Shown here: positions 57,094 through 64,000 of the stretch, piece after piece
Numbering within the stretch: position 1 is the stretch's first letter
How the letters are laid out: each line of letters starts with the position of its first letter
Assembly (NCBI GenBank): GCA_949281375.1
Contig: CASDLT010000028.1
Span: 1-64,000 of the forward strand
Source: an uncultured Nitrosomonas sp.
GTDB taxonomy: Bacteria > Pseudomonadota > Gammaproteobacteria > Burkholderiales > Nitrosomonadaceae
Reading direction: 5' to 3'
Length of the DNA stretch: 64,000 nt
Program-made: the position numbers and the translations under genes
Notes under the pieces: generated by a model
The model's input: the letters and a program-made list of their open reading frames with translations, nothing else
What the model was told of the DNA's origin: nothing
The model's database searches: none

Positions 57094-57513
57094 CTACAGG
57101 ATCGCCGCTGCAATTGCCCAATAGCGCGCGAACTTTCCCACAGCAATAAACAACAACGCCCATACCCAATTGGTGCGCAACCAGCCCGCTGCTACGCACA
57201 GCAGATCACCGATCAAAGGCGCCCAGGAGAGCAATAGAATTGGAGCACCGTGTCGGCTCACCCATTCCAGCCCTCGAGCATTCCCTCCTCCTTTCTTCAG
57301 TACGGCTTTTTCATCAGGCAGCAAACGTCCAATCAGATACGAACTCATGCCACCCAGCGTATTACCGATCGTCGCTAAAATGAGTGCTTGCCAGTGTAAA
57401 TCCGGATAAGCCATCAACACGCCTACAAGCACCGCTTCAGATCCGCCGGGAAGTAACGTCGCAGCTAAAAAACTGCTGGTGAATAACGCCAGCAGGCTTG
57501 ATTGTTCATCCAT
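57094..57513 (-). CDS. YqaA/DedA-like small membrane protein
   Basis: 139 residues, with four hydrophobic segments (SFLAATLLPGGSEAVLVGV, ALILATIGNTLGGMSSYLIG, GAPILLLSWAPLIGDLLCVAAG, ALLFIAVGKFARYWAIA). LPGGSEAVL and GNTLGGMSSY with RxG/D patterns match the YqaA family of SNARE-associated (DedA-related) membrane proteins. These are linked to membrane lipid or ion homeostasis. It is transcribed toward grxD. Confidence 0.85.
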   Translation of the reverse strand: MDEQSSLLALFTSSFLAATLLPGGSEAVLVGVLMAYPDLHWQALILATIGNTLGGMSSYLIGRLLPDEKAVLKKGGGNARGLEWVSRHGAPILLLSWAPLIGDLLCVAAGWLRTNWVWALLFIAVGKFARYWAIAAAIL

Positions 57514-57668
57514 GTGAATTGATTCAGTCTGAAAATGGAAAATTTAACTTTAACGGTATAGATGTTAAGAGTCGCCTGTCATTACGTCAGCAAACTACGC
57601 GATTGAGTGTCACTTTCACCAAATGCTTAATTTTATCTCAGCTTCTTGGTTAAAGGGTATTGCTTGCG

Positions 57669-57751
57669 TTCCGGTTTGCGGGTGGACAATCCGGTGTAAT
57701 CCGGTCTATATTCCGGCATTATGAAGACGGATAGTATTCAGATTACACCGG
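57669..57751. promoter_or_regulatory. Promoter/operator region of the Fic gene
   Basis: TGGACA (57683-57688) and TATATT (57707-57712) make a -35/-10 pair with an 18-base spacer; the expected transcription start is about 57719, 2 bases before the ATG at 57721, so the mRNA may be nearly leaderless. Inside the spacer lie two tandem 10-mers, AATCCGGTGT (57689-57698) and AATCCGGTCT (57699-57708). CCGGTGTAAT (57691-57700) has a perfect inverted copy ATTACACCGG (57742-57751) inside the coding sequence. The layout fits repression by a dimeric regulator, perhaps the winged-helix C-terminus of Fic itself. Confidence 0.6.
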
Positions 57752-58767
57752 AGCTGCTCGCGCTGGTTGCCGAAATCGATGAATTCAAAGGCGCCTGGCG
57801 CGCGCTTGGTTCTCTTGCGCCCGAGCGCCTGCGAGCACTGCGCCACATTGCCACTATCGAAAGTATCGGCTCTTCCACCCGTATCGAAGGCAGCAAACTG
57901 ACCGACCGCGAGGTGGGACGCCTGCTGGCCAACCTCGAAATCAAACGCTTCACCAGCCGCGATGAGCAGGAGGTTGCCGGTTATGCTGAGGTGATGGAAA
58001 CTGTTTTCCAATCTTGGGCCGACATTCCCCTCACGGAAAATCACATCAAGCAGCTCCATCGCGACCTGTTGAGATACAGCGACAAGGACGAACGGCACCG
58101 TGGCGGATACAAGACCCTGCGCAACGATGTGGGAGCCTTTGACGCAGATGGGAAGATGATCGGAATCGTATTCGAGACGGCTTCGCCGTTCGATACGCCA
58201 CACCGGATGCAGGAACTGGTGAGCTGGCTGAAGGATACCCGAGAGCTGGCGCACCTTCATCCGCTGCTGATAATCGCCGTCTTCATCGTCACCTTTCTGG
58301 AAATTCACCCTTTCCAGGACGGCAACGGCCGTCTGAGCCGAATTCTGACGACGTTGCTGCTGTTGCAAGAAGGCTATGCCTATGTGCCGTATTCGTCGCT
58401 GGAAAGCGTGATCGAGAACAGCAAAGAAGGTTACTATCTGGCCTTGCGGCAGACCCAAGGCACTATCCGCACCGAAGCGCCGGATTGGCAACCCTGGTTG
58501 CTGTTTTTCCTGCGTGCCTTACAGCAGCAAAAGCGCCGCTTGGCCGTGAAAGTGGAGCGCGAGAAGAACGCACTCGCCATTCTGCCGGAGCTGGCCGTCA
58601 AAATTTTGGACTATGTGCGCGACCACGGTCGCGTCACCACTCGCGAGATGGTGCGCGAAACCGGCGCAAGCCCGAACACACTCAAAGCAACTTTCACATC
58701 ATTGGTTGAAAAAGGCTTTCTAGTGCGGCACGGTGGCGGACGTTCAACCTGGTACAGCCTGCCTTAA
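57721..58767 (+). CDS. Fic-domain protein with C-terminal winged helix
   Basis: 348 residues. The Fic motif HPFQDGNGRLSR starts at H196, so the AMP-transferring active site is intact. An N-terminal inhibitory motif S52-T-R-I-E56-G57 ([S/T]xxxE[G/N]) is present, so it is a class II Fic with intramolecular inhibition. The C-terminal 60 residues contain RVTTREMVRETGASPNTLKAT, a winged helix-turn-helix. It would modify a cytoplasmic protein by adding AMP or a related nucleotide. It is GC-richer than its neighbours (36 of 60 bases in 58201-58260), suggesting recent acquisition. Target unknown. Confidence 0.9.
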   Translation: MKTDSIQITPELLALVAEIDEFKGAWRALGSLAPERLRALRHIATIESIGSSTRIEGSKLTDREVGRLLANLEIKRFTSRDEQEVAGYAEVMETVFQSWADIPLTENHIKQLHRDLLRYSDKDERHRGGYKTLRNDVGAFDADGKMIGIVFETASPFDTPHRMQELVSWLKDTRELAHLHPLLIIAVFIVTFLEIHPFQDGNGRLSRILTTLLLLQEGYAYVPYSSLESVIENSKEGYYLALRQTQGTIRTEAPDWQPWLLFFLRALQQQKRRLAVKVEREKNALAILPELAVKILDYVRDHGRVTTREMVRETGASPNTLKATFTSLVEKGFLVRHGGGRSTWYSLP

Positions 58768-59130
58768 GAAGAACCAATCTGTTAAAACAATTGCTTAAAA
58801 TCGCCGCGGATGGTAAGCGCGAGGCCGAGTGTATCTTGGAACCCCTGAAAGGCAACTATCACGTTGGATTGTAGATTCGCGTGCTAGTCATTCTGTTGGG
58901 GCTAGAAAACTGCTACTGAATAAAGCTAGCGGGCTTGATCGTTAATTCAAAATTTTCGCTCTAAAAAGAGAATTATTTAGTTGCTTATTACGGAGTGTGA
59001 TGGAAACCGATAGTTATAATTTAAATCCAGGCAATAGAATATACTTGTTGAGACTAATCAACAGAATCTGAAAAATGTTTTATCTATTTGTTTATCTCCC
59101 AATAGTAAGAAGATGTGGAAGTACAACGAT
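58768..59130 (+). other. Intergenic stretch between the Fic gene and the two-gene cassette
   Basis: 363 bp. Just after the Fic stop a frame encodes LLKIAADGKREAECILEPLKG before a stop near 58875, possibly a gene remnant. A 23-codon ORF at 59000-59071 (METDSYNLNPGNRIYLLRLI) has GGAG four bases ahead and could be a leader peptide. The 3' part is AT-rich and presumably contains the promoter of the cassette. Confidence 0.45.
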
Positions 59131-61092
59131 ATGAACAACAGCAGTATCCCAATTTTTGATTTGAAATTTGAAGATATTTCCGAAGAAATTTCCAGGCTTG
59201 CGTCTGAACTTCATCATCGACGCAATGATTGCTTAGTGATTGAAGTCGTGAATTCCGATTCCCTTTCAATGCAACTAATCGAAGAGCTTTATTACATTGA
59301 AGGCAGTGAATTAAAATTTTTCTCAATAGCGGCGAGAAACCACTGTACGGCAGTACATAGTTTCAGGAAATTTGAGGTGCTGAATGCTCAAAAGATTTTT
59401 GATGAAGCGCATCAATTAGAGATTGATGAAATTGGCCATATTGATTTTGCCAGTGGCCGATTCCTGGGGTTTATTTCTCAGAAAATTGATGTTTTAAAAA
59501 TTGGAGCTGAAGTTATAAATGTTTTAGAAGCTCATTATGTTTTCAGTGTATTGAGAAATATTGGCAATGCATTGCCGTTTCTCAGGGAAATTAAAATTCA
59601 GAGCCTAGTTGATTTGGCGAAAGCGCAGTATCCAAAAACCGCAAGAGATTTTGCTAGGGGCATGTTTTTCAGCCAACTGAATAATTATTTGTCGAACTAT
59701 CCTCTTCTAGCTAGAGAGCTATACACTTTTGTTCGAAATCAAATATCACCAGAGAATACCGGTTTGTATGGTACGGCTTTAATCGGTATGGCAAGAGCTG
59801 GTCATTTTTGTGATGCTACTGAGCTTGCCTTGGGTGATGCCGCATCTGAATGTGCTGATCTTTTGGCTGCTGCTTTGTGGGCGCTGGGCTGTTTGAAAGA
59901 TTATTGGGAAAAAGAATCGGAATTGAAAACTCGAGCGCAGCAAGTTTTAAAGGCAATGGGGCATCATTCAGATTTTAACGTGAGCTTCCAAGCCTGGCAG
60001 GCACTTGCAAACGCTGCTGTTTCACAGCCCGAATTAGTCACCGAGCTTTTGAAACATACGCAGCCAAACAACCAAAGTGCATTACTAGTACTTAGCGATT
60101 TTGCTTTTATGAATTTCAAAGTAGCCAAAGATCATTCAAGTTTTGCAGAAATTTTAGATGCTTTGACCAGCTTGGATGCGGATCGAGAAAATAATTTTGA
60201 TTATGTGCTGTCGCAATTAATCGAAATCAGTACTCACGATGAATTGGTATATGACAGTTTGACGACTTGGGTGATCAAACATTACGACAGCAGGGCTTCG
60301 GATGAAAAATTGGGTTCGTGTTTTGCTCAAAGCATGATGAAACTTGCCAGTAAGCCTTTATTGAATAAGTTGATTACGCGTTGGCTGGTTTCTGAGGAAC
60401 GGGTTCTGGGTAGGGCTTTTGCCGACCTTATTGGTTATTTATGGGTACATGAAGTCAGGCAGCCTGTTTTTGCGAAGGATATTCTCGATACTTTGAATGC
60501 TGATGATTTTAAATATCTTTTACGGCGCTTGTTGGGTTGGACATTTCATGAAGAGGCATTGCTTGCACTAACATTTTCATTGCTGAATACCCAAGATGCT
60601 CAGCAAAGAACCTTTGATCTTGTTTATACATTGTTGGTTGAAGAGGTAGGGAGAAATTATCCTCAATCCGCGTTGGAAGCTATTCAGGAAAGATTGAAGG
60701 ATGTTTCACCCGAGGAAAAACAATTATTAGAAAAGGTGCAAGCAGATTTGCTTACTTACACAGAGGCAATTAAGCAATTGCCTGTCCGACACGAATTTCG
60801 TCCACCAATTCCAACACGCATAAGACATGCTGTTGCATTGAAAAAATCTAGAGAGCACCGAGAGGCAAGAGATAAGGCAAATGAAGAATCAATATTGCGA
60901 CAACTCTGTACAACAGTTTCGTTAAAAGCTGGTACAGGTAGCTTCTCAATTTTCCAAGGAAAAATCAGTGATATCAACCGTCTTGGTTCGTTTTCTTGTT
61001 TTATCTCATTGCCAGCACAATACGTGGTTGACCCTCTCAATGATGAAATTAAAAATCTGGGCTTTAGATCTGCTAAACGAGGAGATCAATGA
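59131..61092 (+). CDS. Large helical-repeat-like protein of unknown function (cassette gene 1)
   Basis: 653 residues from ATG 59131, with GGAAG (59117-59121) 9 bases ahead; the upstream ATG 59113 has no such site. No known catalytic motif. An N-terminal alpha/beta region (residues 1-110) precedes a long, alpha-helical stretch with regular hydrophobic spacing (LLAAALWALGCLKDYWEKES, FQAWQALANAAVSQPELVTELL, LLVLSDFAFMNFKVAKD), resembling HEAT or TPR-like repeats. The C-terminus is basic (RIRHAVALKKSREHREARDKA) and could contact nucleic acid. Its stop overlaps the start of the next gene as ATGA. Lower GC than the Fic gene (24 of 60 bases in 60121-60180). No homologue family recognised. Confidence 0.85.
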   Translation: MNNSSIPIFDLKFEDISEEISRLASELHHRRNDCLVIEVVNSDSLSMQLIEELYYIEGSELKFFSIAARNHCTAVHSFRKFEVLNAQKIFDEAHQLEIDEIGHIDFASGRFLGFISQKIDVLKIGAEVINVLEAHYVFSVLRNIGNALPFLREIKIQSLVDLAKAQYPKTARDFARGMFFSQLNNYLSNYPLLARELYTFVRNQISPENTGLYGTALIGMARAGHFCDATELALGDAASECADLLAAALWALGCLKDYWEKESELKTRAQQVLKAMGHHSDFNVSFQAWQALANAAVSQPELVTELLKHTQPNNQSALLVLSDFAFMNFKVAKDHSSFAEILDALTSLDADRENNFDYVLSQLIEISTHDELVYDSLTTWVIKHYDSRASDEKLGSCFAQSMMKLASKPLLNKLITRWLVSEERVLGRAFADLIGYLWVHEVRQPVFAKDILDTLNADDFKYLLRRLLGWTFHEEALLALTFSLLNTQDAQQRTFDLVYTLLVEEVGRNYPQSALEAIQERLKDVSPEEKQLLEKVQADLLTYTEAIKQLPVRHEFRPPIPTRIRHAVALKKSREHREARDKANEESILRQLCTTVSLKAGTGSFSIFQGKISDINRLGSFSCFISLPAQYVVDPLNDEIKNLGFRSAKRGDQ

Positions 61093-62834
61093 AGCTGGTT
61101 ATTGCTGAGTATTTGCGCTCACTCAAAGAGCGAGATGAATTGGATCGCTTGTTGCCTGATTTGTTGGTGGAAATGAATTATGTTCCTGTGGCTCGCCCAC
61201 AAACAGGCAATACGCAATACGGAGTAGATATTGCAGCTAGAAGTAAGAATTCTGAAACAGAAATTGATGAGTTATTGCTTCTGGTTGTCAAGCAAGGAGA
61301 CATTGGGCGCACCGAATGGAACGGCAACAAAAATGCTGTTTATCAAAGCATCAATGATATTTTTCATGTTTATTTGAGATCCCATCTTGAACCGCAAGAC
61401 CAAGATCGCAGCATCCGCATCGTAGTTGCCACTAACGGAGAATTGAAACAAACCGTGCAAGCCAGCTGGAGTGGATTTGTCAATGACAATGAACCCAAAG
61501 CCAAAATTGAGTTTTGGGGAGCGGATTTTATCGCCACTCTGATCGAAAAACATCTATTAGATGAACATATCTTCCTCGACGACGATCGGCATGATTTGCG
61601 TCGCGCACTGGCGTTATCCGGCGATAGTGAGTATGACCGGAAAGATTTGCATCGCATGTTTATGCGTGTTTTAGACTTAAATGATAAAGGACAGTTGGCT
61701 GGCAAACCCAAGACTGGCAAAGCCCTATTGAAAGCGCTGAGAATTGTTAATCTGTCAGCACAAATGTTTGCTCATTGGACGCTGCGTGATGACGGTGATA
61801 CTCGCCAAGGCCTCTTTGCAGTCGAACGTGCTATGTTGTGGACTTGGCACCGTATTTGTCTCGCTGATGAAAAAGACAAACAAAGTGCAATAGCTGGCCC
61901 TCTTCGTCAAATATGGTGGATTTACTATCGTTTTACAGTTCAATATCATGCAAGAATTCAACCGTATTGTTTCGTAGAAAATAGCATAATCCGATATGCT
62001 TCGAATGGCTTGGAGTCGTCGTTAATTGCATTTGAGCAGATCGGTATTCTGGCAAGTATTGCGCTATTTCAGATATTTTCTGCAATCTCTGAAGGAAGCA
62101 AAAAAACAGATGAAAAAAATACTTTCTGGGAAGAAAATGCCAATATTGTGATACAAACTTTGGAGTCATGGCTACAAAATAACGGGGCTAGCAGTTCTCC
62201 ATGCCTCGATCGGCAAAGTCAAGACATTAATCTGGCATTGATAGCACTGCTTGGATTAAGTCGAACAGAAATAGCTAAGGAATGGTTGAAGAAGCTACTT
62301 CACAATGTAGATTACGCCTTGAAAGCAAAGAAATTTGTACCTATCGCTACAGATTCTTTGGATGATTTGGTGGAAGAGGGTGGTTGGCTTGGTGGACAAG
62401 CAACTGAGCGCATGACGGAAACATCCTGGATGTTGGCAACTTTTGCTGGCTGGAGTGTTATTTTGGGGATGGATGAGATGTATGAAGTGTTAGTCCAGAA
62501 TGTACGCGATCAGTATCCAGGAGTATGTATACAACTCTGGCACCCTGAGAAAGATTTATATCAACATCTTTACTTTCAGTCCGCACATTCTGAATCCGGT
62601 GTAGCCGAAGCGCCAATTCAATTGCCAGCAACTGCCGGTGAATATCGGCAACAAATGCAAATGATTTGTGAATCGGAGTTTGGAAAGGTACTTCTTGAGT
62701 CTCCAGCAGCGCAATCTGGTTTAGTGGCTCTTGATTTTATCGCGTACCGACATTTTTCAACTCCTGTGCCACCGGTGTTTTGGTATTCGCTGATTAATAA
62801 CACTGCTGGTGATAAACAAGTCGAGTTTTCTTGA
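61089..62834 (+). CDS. Putative Mrr-like nuclease fused to a large helical domain (cassette gene 2)
   Basis: 581 residues. GAGGAG (61079-61084) precedes ATG 61089, which overlaps the previous stop. Residues 15-160 look like a restriction-endonuclease (PD-(D/E)XK, Mrr-like) fold: LLPDLLVEMNYVPVARPQTG, then QYGVDIAARS with D47, and the strand LLLLVVKQGDIG with K68; the acidic/Gln residue normally two positions before the lysine is V66 here, so catalysis is not certain. SIRIVVATNGELKQTVQASW follows, and EFWGADFIATLIEKHLLDEH ends the module. The remaining 400 residues are helical, Trp-rich and unrecognised. It may be the effector of a two-protein system with the upstream gene. Confidence 0.82.
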   Translation: MKLVIAEYLRSLKERDELDRLLPDLLVEMNYVPVARPQTGNTQYGVDIAARSKNSETEIDELLLLVVKQGDIGRTEWNGNKNAVYQSINDIFHVYLRSHLEPQDQDRSIRIVVATNGELKQTVQASWSGFVNDNEPKAKIEFWGADFIATLIEKHLLDEHIFLDDDRHDLRRALALSGDSEYDRKDLHRMFMRVLDLNDKGQLAGKPKTGKALLKALRIVNLSAQMFAHWTLRDDGDTRQGLFAVERAMLWTWHRICLADEKDKQSAIAGPLRQIWWIYYRFTVQYHARIQPYCFVENSIIRYASNGLESSLIAFEQIGILASIALFQIFSAISEGSKKTDEKNTFWEENANIVIQTLESWLQNNGASSSPCLDRQSQDINLALIALLGLSRTEIAKEWLKKLLHNVDYALKAKKFVPIATDSLDDLVEEGGWLGGQATERMTETSWMLATFAGWSVILGMDEMYEVLVQNVRDQYPGVCIQLWHPEKDLYQHLYFQSAHSESGVAEAPIQLPATAGEYRQQMQMICESEFGKVLLESPAAQSGLVALDFIAYRHFSTPVPPVFWYSLINNTAGDKQVEFS

Positions 62835-62868
62835 AGAAATTTTCTCAACTGAAATTTGTTTTCAAAGT

Positions 62869-63768
62869 TTAAATGGATGAGCTTTTAGCTATTCGCTGAC
62901 CTACTGCAATAAATTCTCGAATATAAGAGACCGTCTTATCCGCCTCTCGCATCGCCAAATACAATTTCTGAAAAAGCCCTAGATCGCCGATTTGGATTTT
63001 TTTGAGATTCAAGTCTTTGTTCTTGATGTCGGCGAGCCATTCCGGCAGCACGCACACGCCGCGGTTGAGCGCTGTCATTTGCAGCATGATTTGCAGGGAT
63101 TCGATTTGTTTCAATTTTTCCGGTTCGAGGTGTACGGGTGTCAGGAAATGCGTCAAGATATCCAAGCGTTCCAGCGGAACCGGGAATGTTAGCAAGGTTT
63201 CCTTGCACAAAAGCTCCGACGTTATGAATGGGGTATCTGCCAGCGGGTGATCAGCGGATACCAGCAGTACCAGTTGATATTCCGCCAGAATTTCATAATC
63301 GATTTTTTCTTTTTTGACCCAATCAGGCGTGATCAGAACATCGATATGCTGGTTGAGCAAGCCTTCCAATCCCGAGAACTGAAATTTCTGCACGATGTCG
63401 ACGTCGATACCGGGCATTTTCCGCATGTACTGGCCGATCATGCCGGTGAGCCATTCGAAGCACGGATAGCATTCCACGCCGATGCGCAAAATGCCTTGCC
63501 GTCCTTCGCCGTACGCTACCAGCGTTTTCTCCGCCTGTGCCAGAACCGGCAGCACTTGCTGGGCGGTTTCCAATAGCAGCAGGCCCGCCTGCGTCAGGCG
63601 CAGGCTGCGGCCTTCGCGTTCCCATAGTGCCACGCCAAGCTTCTTTTCCAGATAACTGATCTGATGCGATAACGCGGGCTGGCTAAGGCAGAGTGCATTG
63701 GCGGCTTCGGTCAGCGTGCCGTTGGCGTGCAGCGCTTGAATGATTTTCAGGTGGCTGTGTTCGATCAT
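62869..63768 (-). CDS. metR: LysR-type regulator MetR
   Basis: 299 residues. An N-terminal winged helix (HLKIIQALHANGTLTEAANA, LSQPALSHQISYLEKKLG) and a C-terminal ligand-binding domain. In other bacteria MetR activates metE with homocysteine as effector. The divergent position next to metE (102-bp gap) supports the name, as does the MetR-like MIEHSHLKIIQALHANGTL start. It closes the accessory island on the right. Confidence 0.93.
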   Translation of the reverse strand: MIEHSHLKIIQALHANGTLTEAANALCLSQPALSHQISYLEKKLGVALWEREGRSLRLTQAGLLLLETAQQVLPVLAQAEKTLVAYGEGRQGILRIGVECYPCFEWLTGMIGQYMRKMPGIDVDIVQKFQFSGLEGLLNQHIDVLITPDWVKKEKIDYEILAEYQLVLLVSADHPLADTPFITSELLCKETLLTFPVPLERLDILTHFLTPVHLEPEKLKQIESLQIMLQMTALNRGVCVLPEWLADIKNKDLNLKKIQIGDLGLFQKLYLAMREADKTVSYIREFIAVGQRIAKSSSI

Positions 63769-63869
63769 TTATAAGGTAACCTAATTGGAATGTGAAAATT
63801 GATCATTATTATTCATTACTCAATCTTCATACAATAGCGCCACTTTGATTAATCTTGGAGTGGTGATTT
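63769..63869. promoter_or_regulatory. metR-metE divergent promoter region
   Basis: 101 bp between opposite start codons. TGAAAATTGATCA (63793-63805) resembles the MetR box TGAA-N5-TTCA with one mismatch. GGAG (63857-63860) is 9 bases before the metE ATG. This fits LysR-type binding between divergent genes. Confidence 0.5.
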
Positions 63870-64000
63870 ATGGTAACGACACACAATCTTGGATTTCCGC
63901 GCATCGGCAGAAACCGTGAGTTGAAATTTGCTTTGGAAAAATACTGGAAAGGCGATATTGCCGAACACGCCTTACTGGAAATCGCAATGCATCTTCAAAC
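63870..64000 (+). CDS. metE: Cobalamin-independent methionine synthase, N-terminal part
   Basis: 43 complete codons before the window ends. The translation starts [20 protein letters not shown], the conserved N-terminus of MetE, the zinc enzyme that methylates homocysteine using methyl-tetrahydropteroyl-triglutamate. The divergent metR upstream agrees. The gene is truncated only by the window edge. Confidence 0.95.
   Translation, partial: MVTTHNLGFPRIGRNRELKFALEKYWKGDIAEHALLEIAMHLQ

Noticed and set aside
57540-62868. Search for direct repeats (attachment sites) flanking the 57.6-62.8 kb island
   Set aside because: No matching terminal repeats and no integrase were found, so no integrative element can be claimed.

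Overview
The window is a 64 kb piece of a betaproteobacterial chromosome. The gene order (rpe-gph-trpE with apaG divergent, thiD-thiE-hemL beside a rubredoxin, rph-rdgB, grpE-dnaK-dnaJ, fghA-adhC), the exosortase A-associated satellite genes, the diheme cytochrome c4 and the general protein character fit a Nitrosomonas-like member of the Nitrosomonadaceae. That assignment is an inference: no ammonia-oxidation or rRNA gene lies in the window. Most of the sequence is ordinary core genome, densely packed on both strands.

Layout. 0-1.6 kb: a truncated tRNA-Glu, tRNA-Ala(GGC) and gltX. 1.7-5.9 kb: three exosortase A (PEP-CTERM) accessory genes, namely an acyl-CoA ligase, a PLP-dependent decarboxylase and a GNAT-like acyltransferase, without the exosortase itself. 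5.9-10.7 kb: a small periplasmic phosphate-binding-like protein, an outer-membrane beta-barrel porin and a large membrane GGDEF/EAL protein, probably one sensory unit. 10.7-14.9 kb (minus): a four-gene MacAB-type exporter. 15-16.7 kb: a membrane-anchored MutS-like ATPase. 16.7-20 kb: a gene-poor accessory stretch with a new 44-codon ORF, a lipoprotein and a very unusual FDGGG-repeat, His-rich, Gly/Trp-rich secreted protein. 20-24.7 kb: sucCD, a small lipoprotein, dacB and a CBS protein. 24.8-36.5 kb: trpE, gph, rpe, apaG, an RsmI-like methylase, gloA, rubredoxin, thiamine and heme genes, cytochrome c4, SPOR protein, map, rph and rdgB. 36.8-40.6 kb: a secreted protein, formaldehyde detoxification (adhC, fghA), a low-molecular-weight phosphatase and a hypothetical. 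41-48.6 kb: purB, the heat-shock operon grpE-dnaK-dnaJ with a recognisable sigma-32 promoter, and priA. 48.7-57.5 kb: lipoprotein, orphan Rieske oxygenase, EamA transporter, small membrane proteins, alpha-carbonic anhydrase, prmC, grxD and a YqaA-type membrane protein. 57.6-62.8 kb: an accessory island. 62.9-64 kb: metR divergent from metE, which runs off the end.

The most interesting part is 57.6-62.8 kb. It holds a Fic AMPylase-type gene whose promoter carries tandem and inverted CCGG-containing repeats and may drive a leaderless mRNA. After it comes a tightly coupled two-gene cassette (stop and start overlap in ATGA): a roughly 650-residue all-helical repeat-like protein and a 581-residue protein whose first 160 residues look like an Mrr-like restriction-endonuclease fold fused to a long helical domain. 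I recognise neither as a named system. The position between core genes, the composition contrast and the nuclease signature make this a candidate undescribed defence or genome-surveillance module.

Other points worth a second look are an intrinsic terminator sitting in front of the Rieske gene, an 11-bp inverted repeat between the Gly-rich gene and sucC, a 7-bp inverted repeat just upstream of purB, the Gly/His-rich secreted protein, and the membrane MutS-like ATPase. No rRNA, CRISPR array, insertion sequence with intact transposase, or prophage was found.
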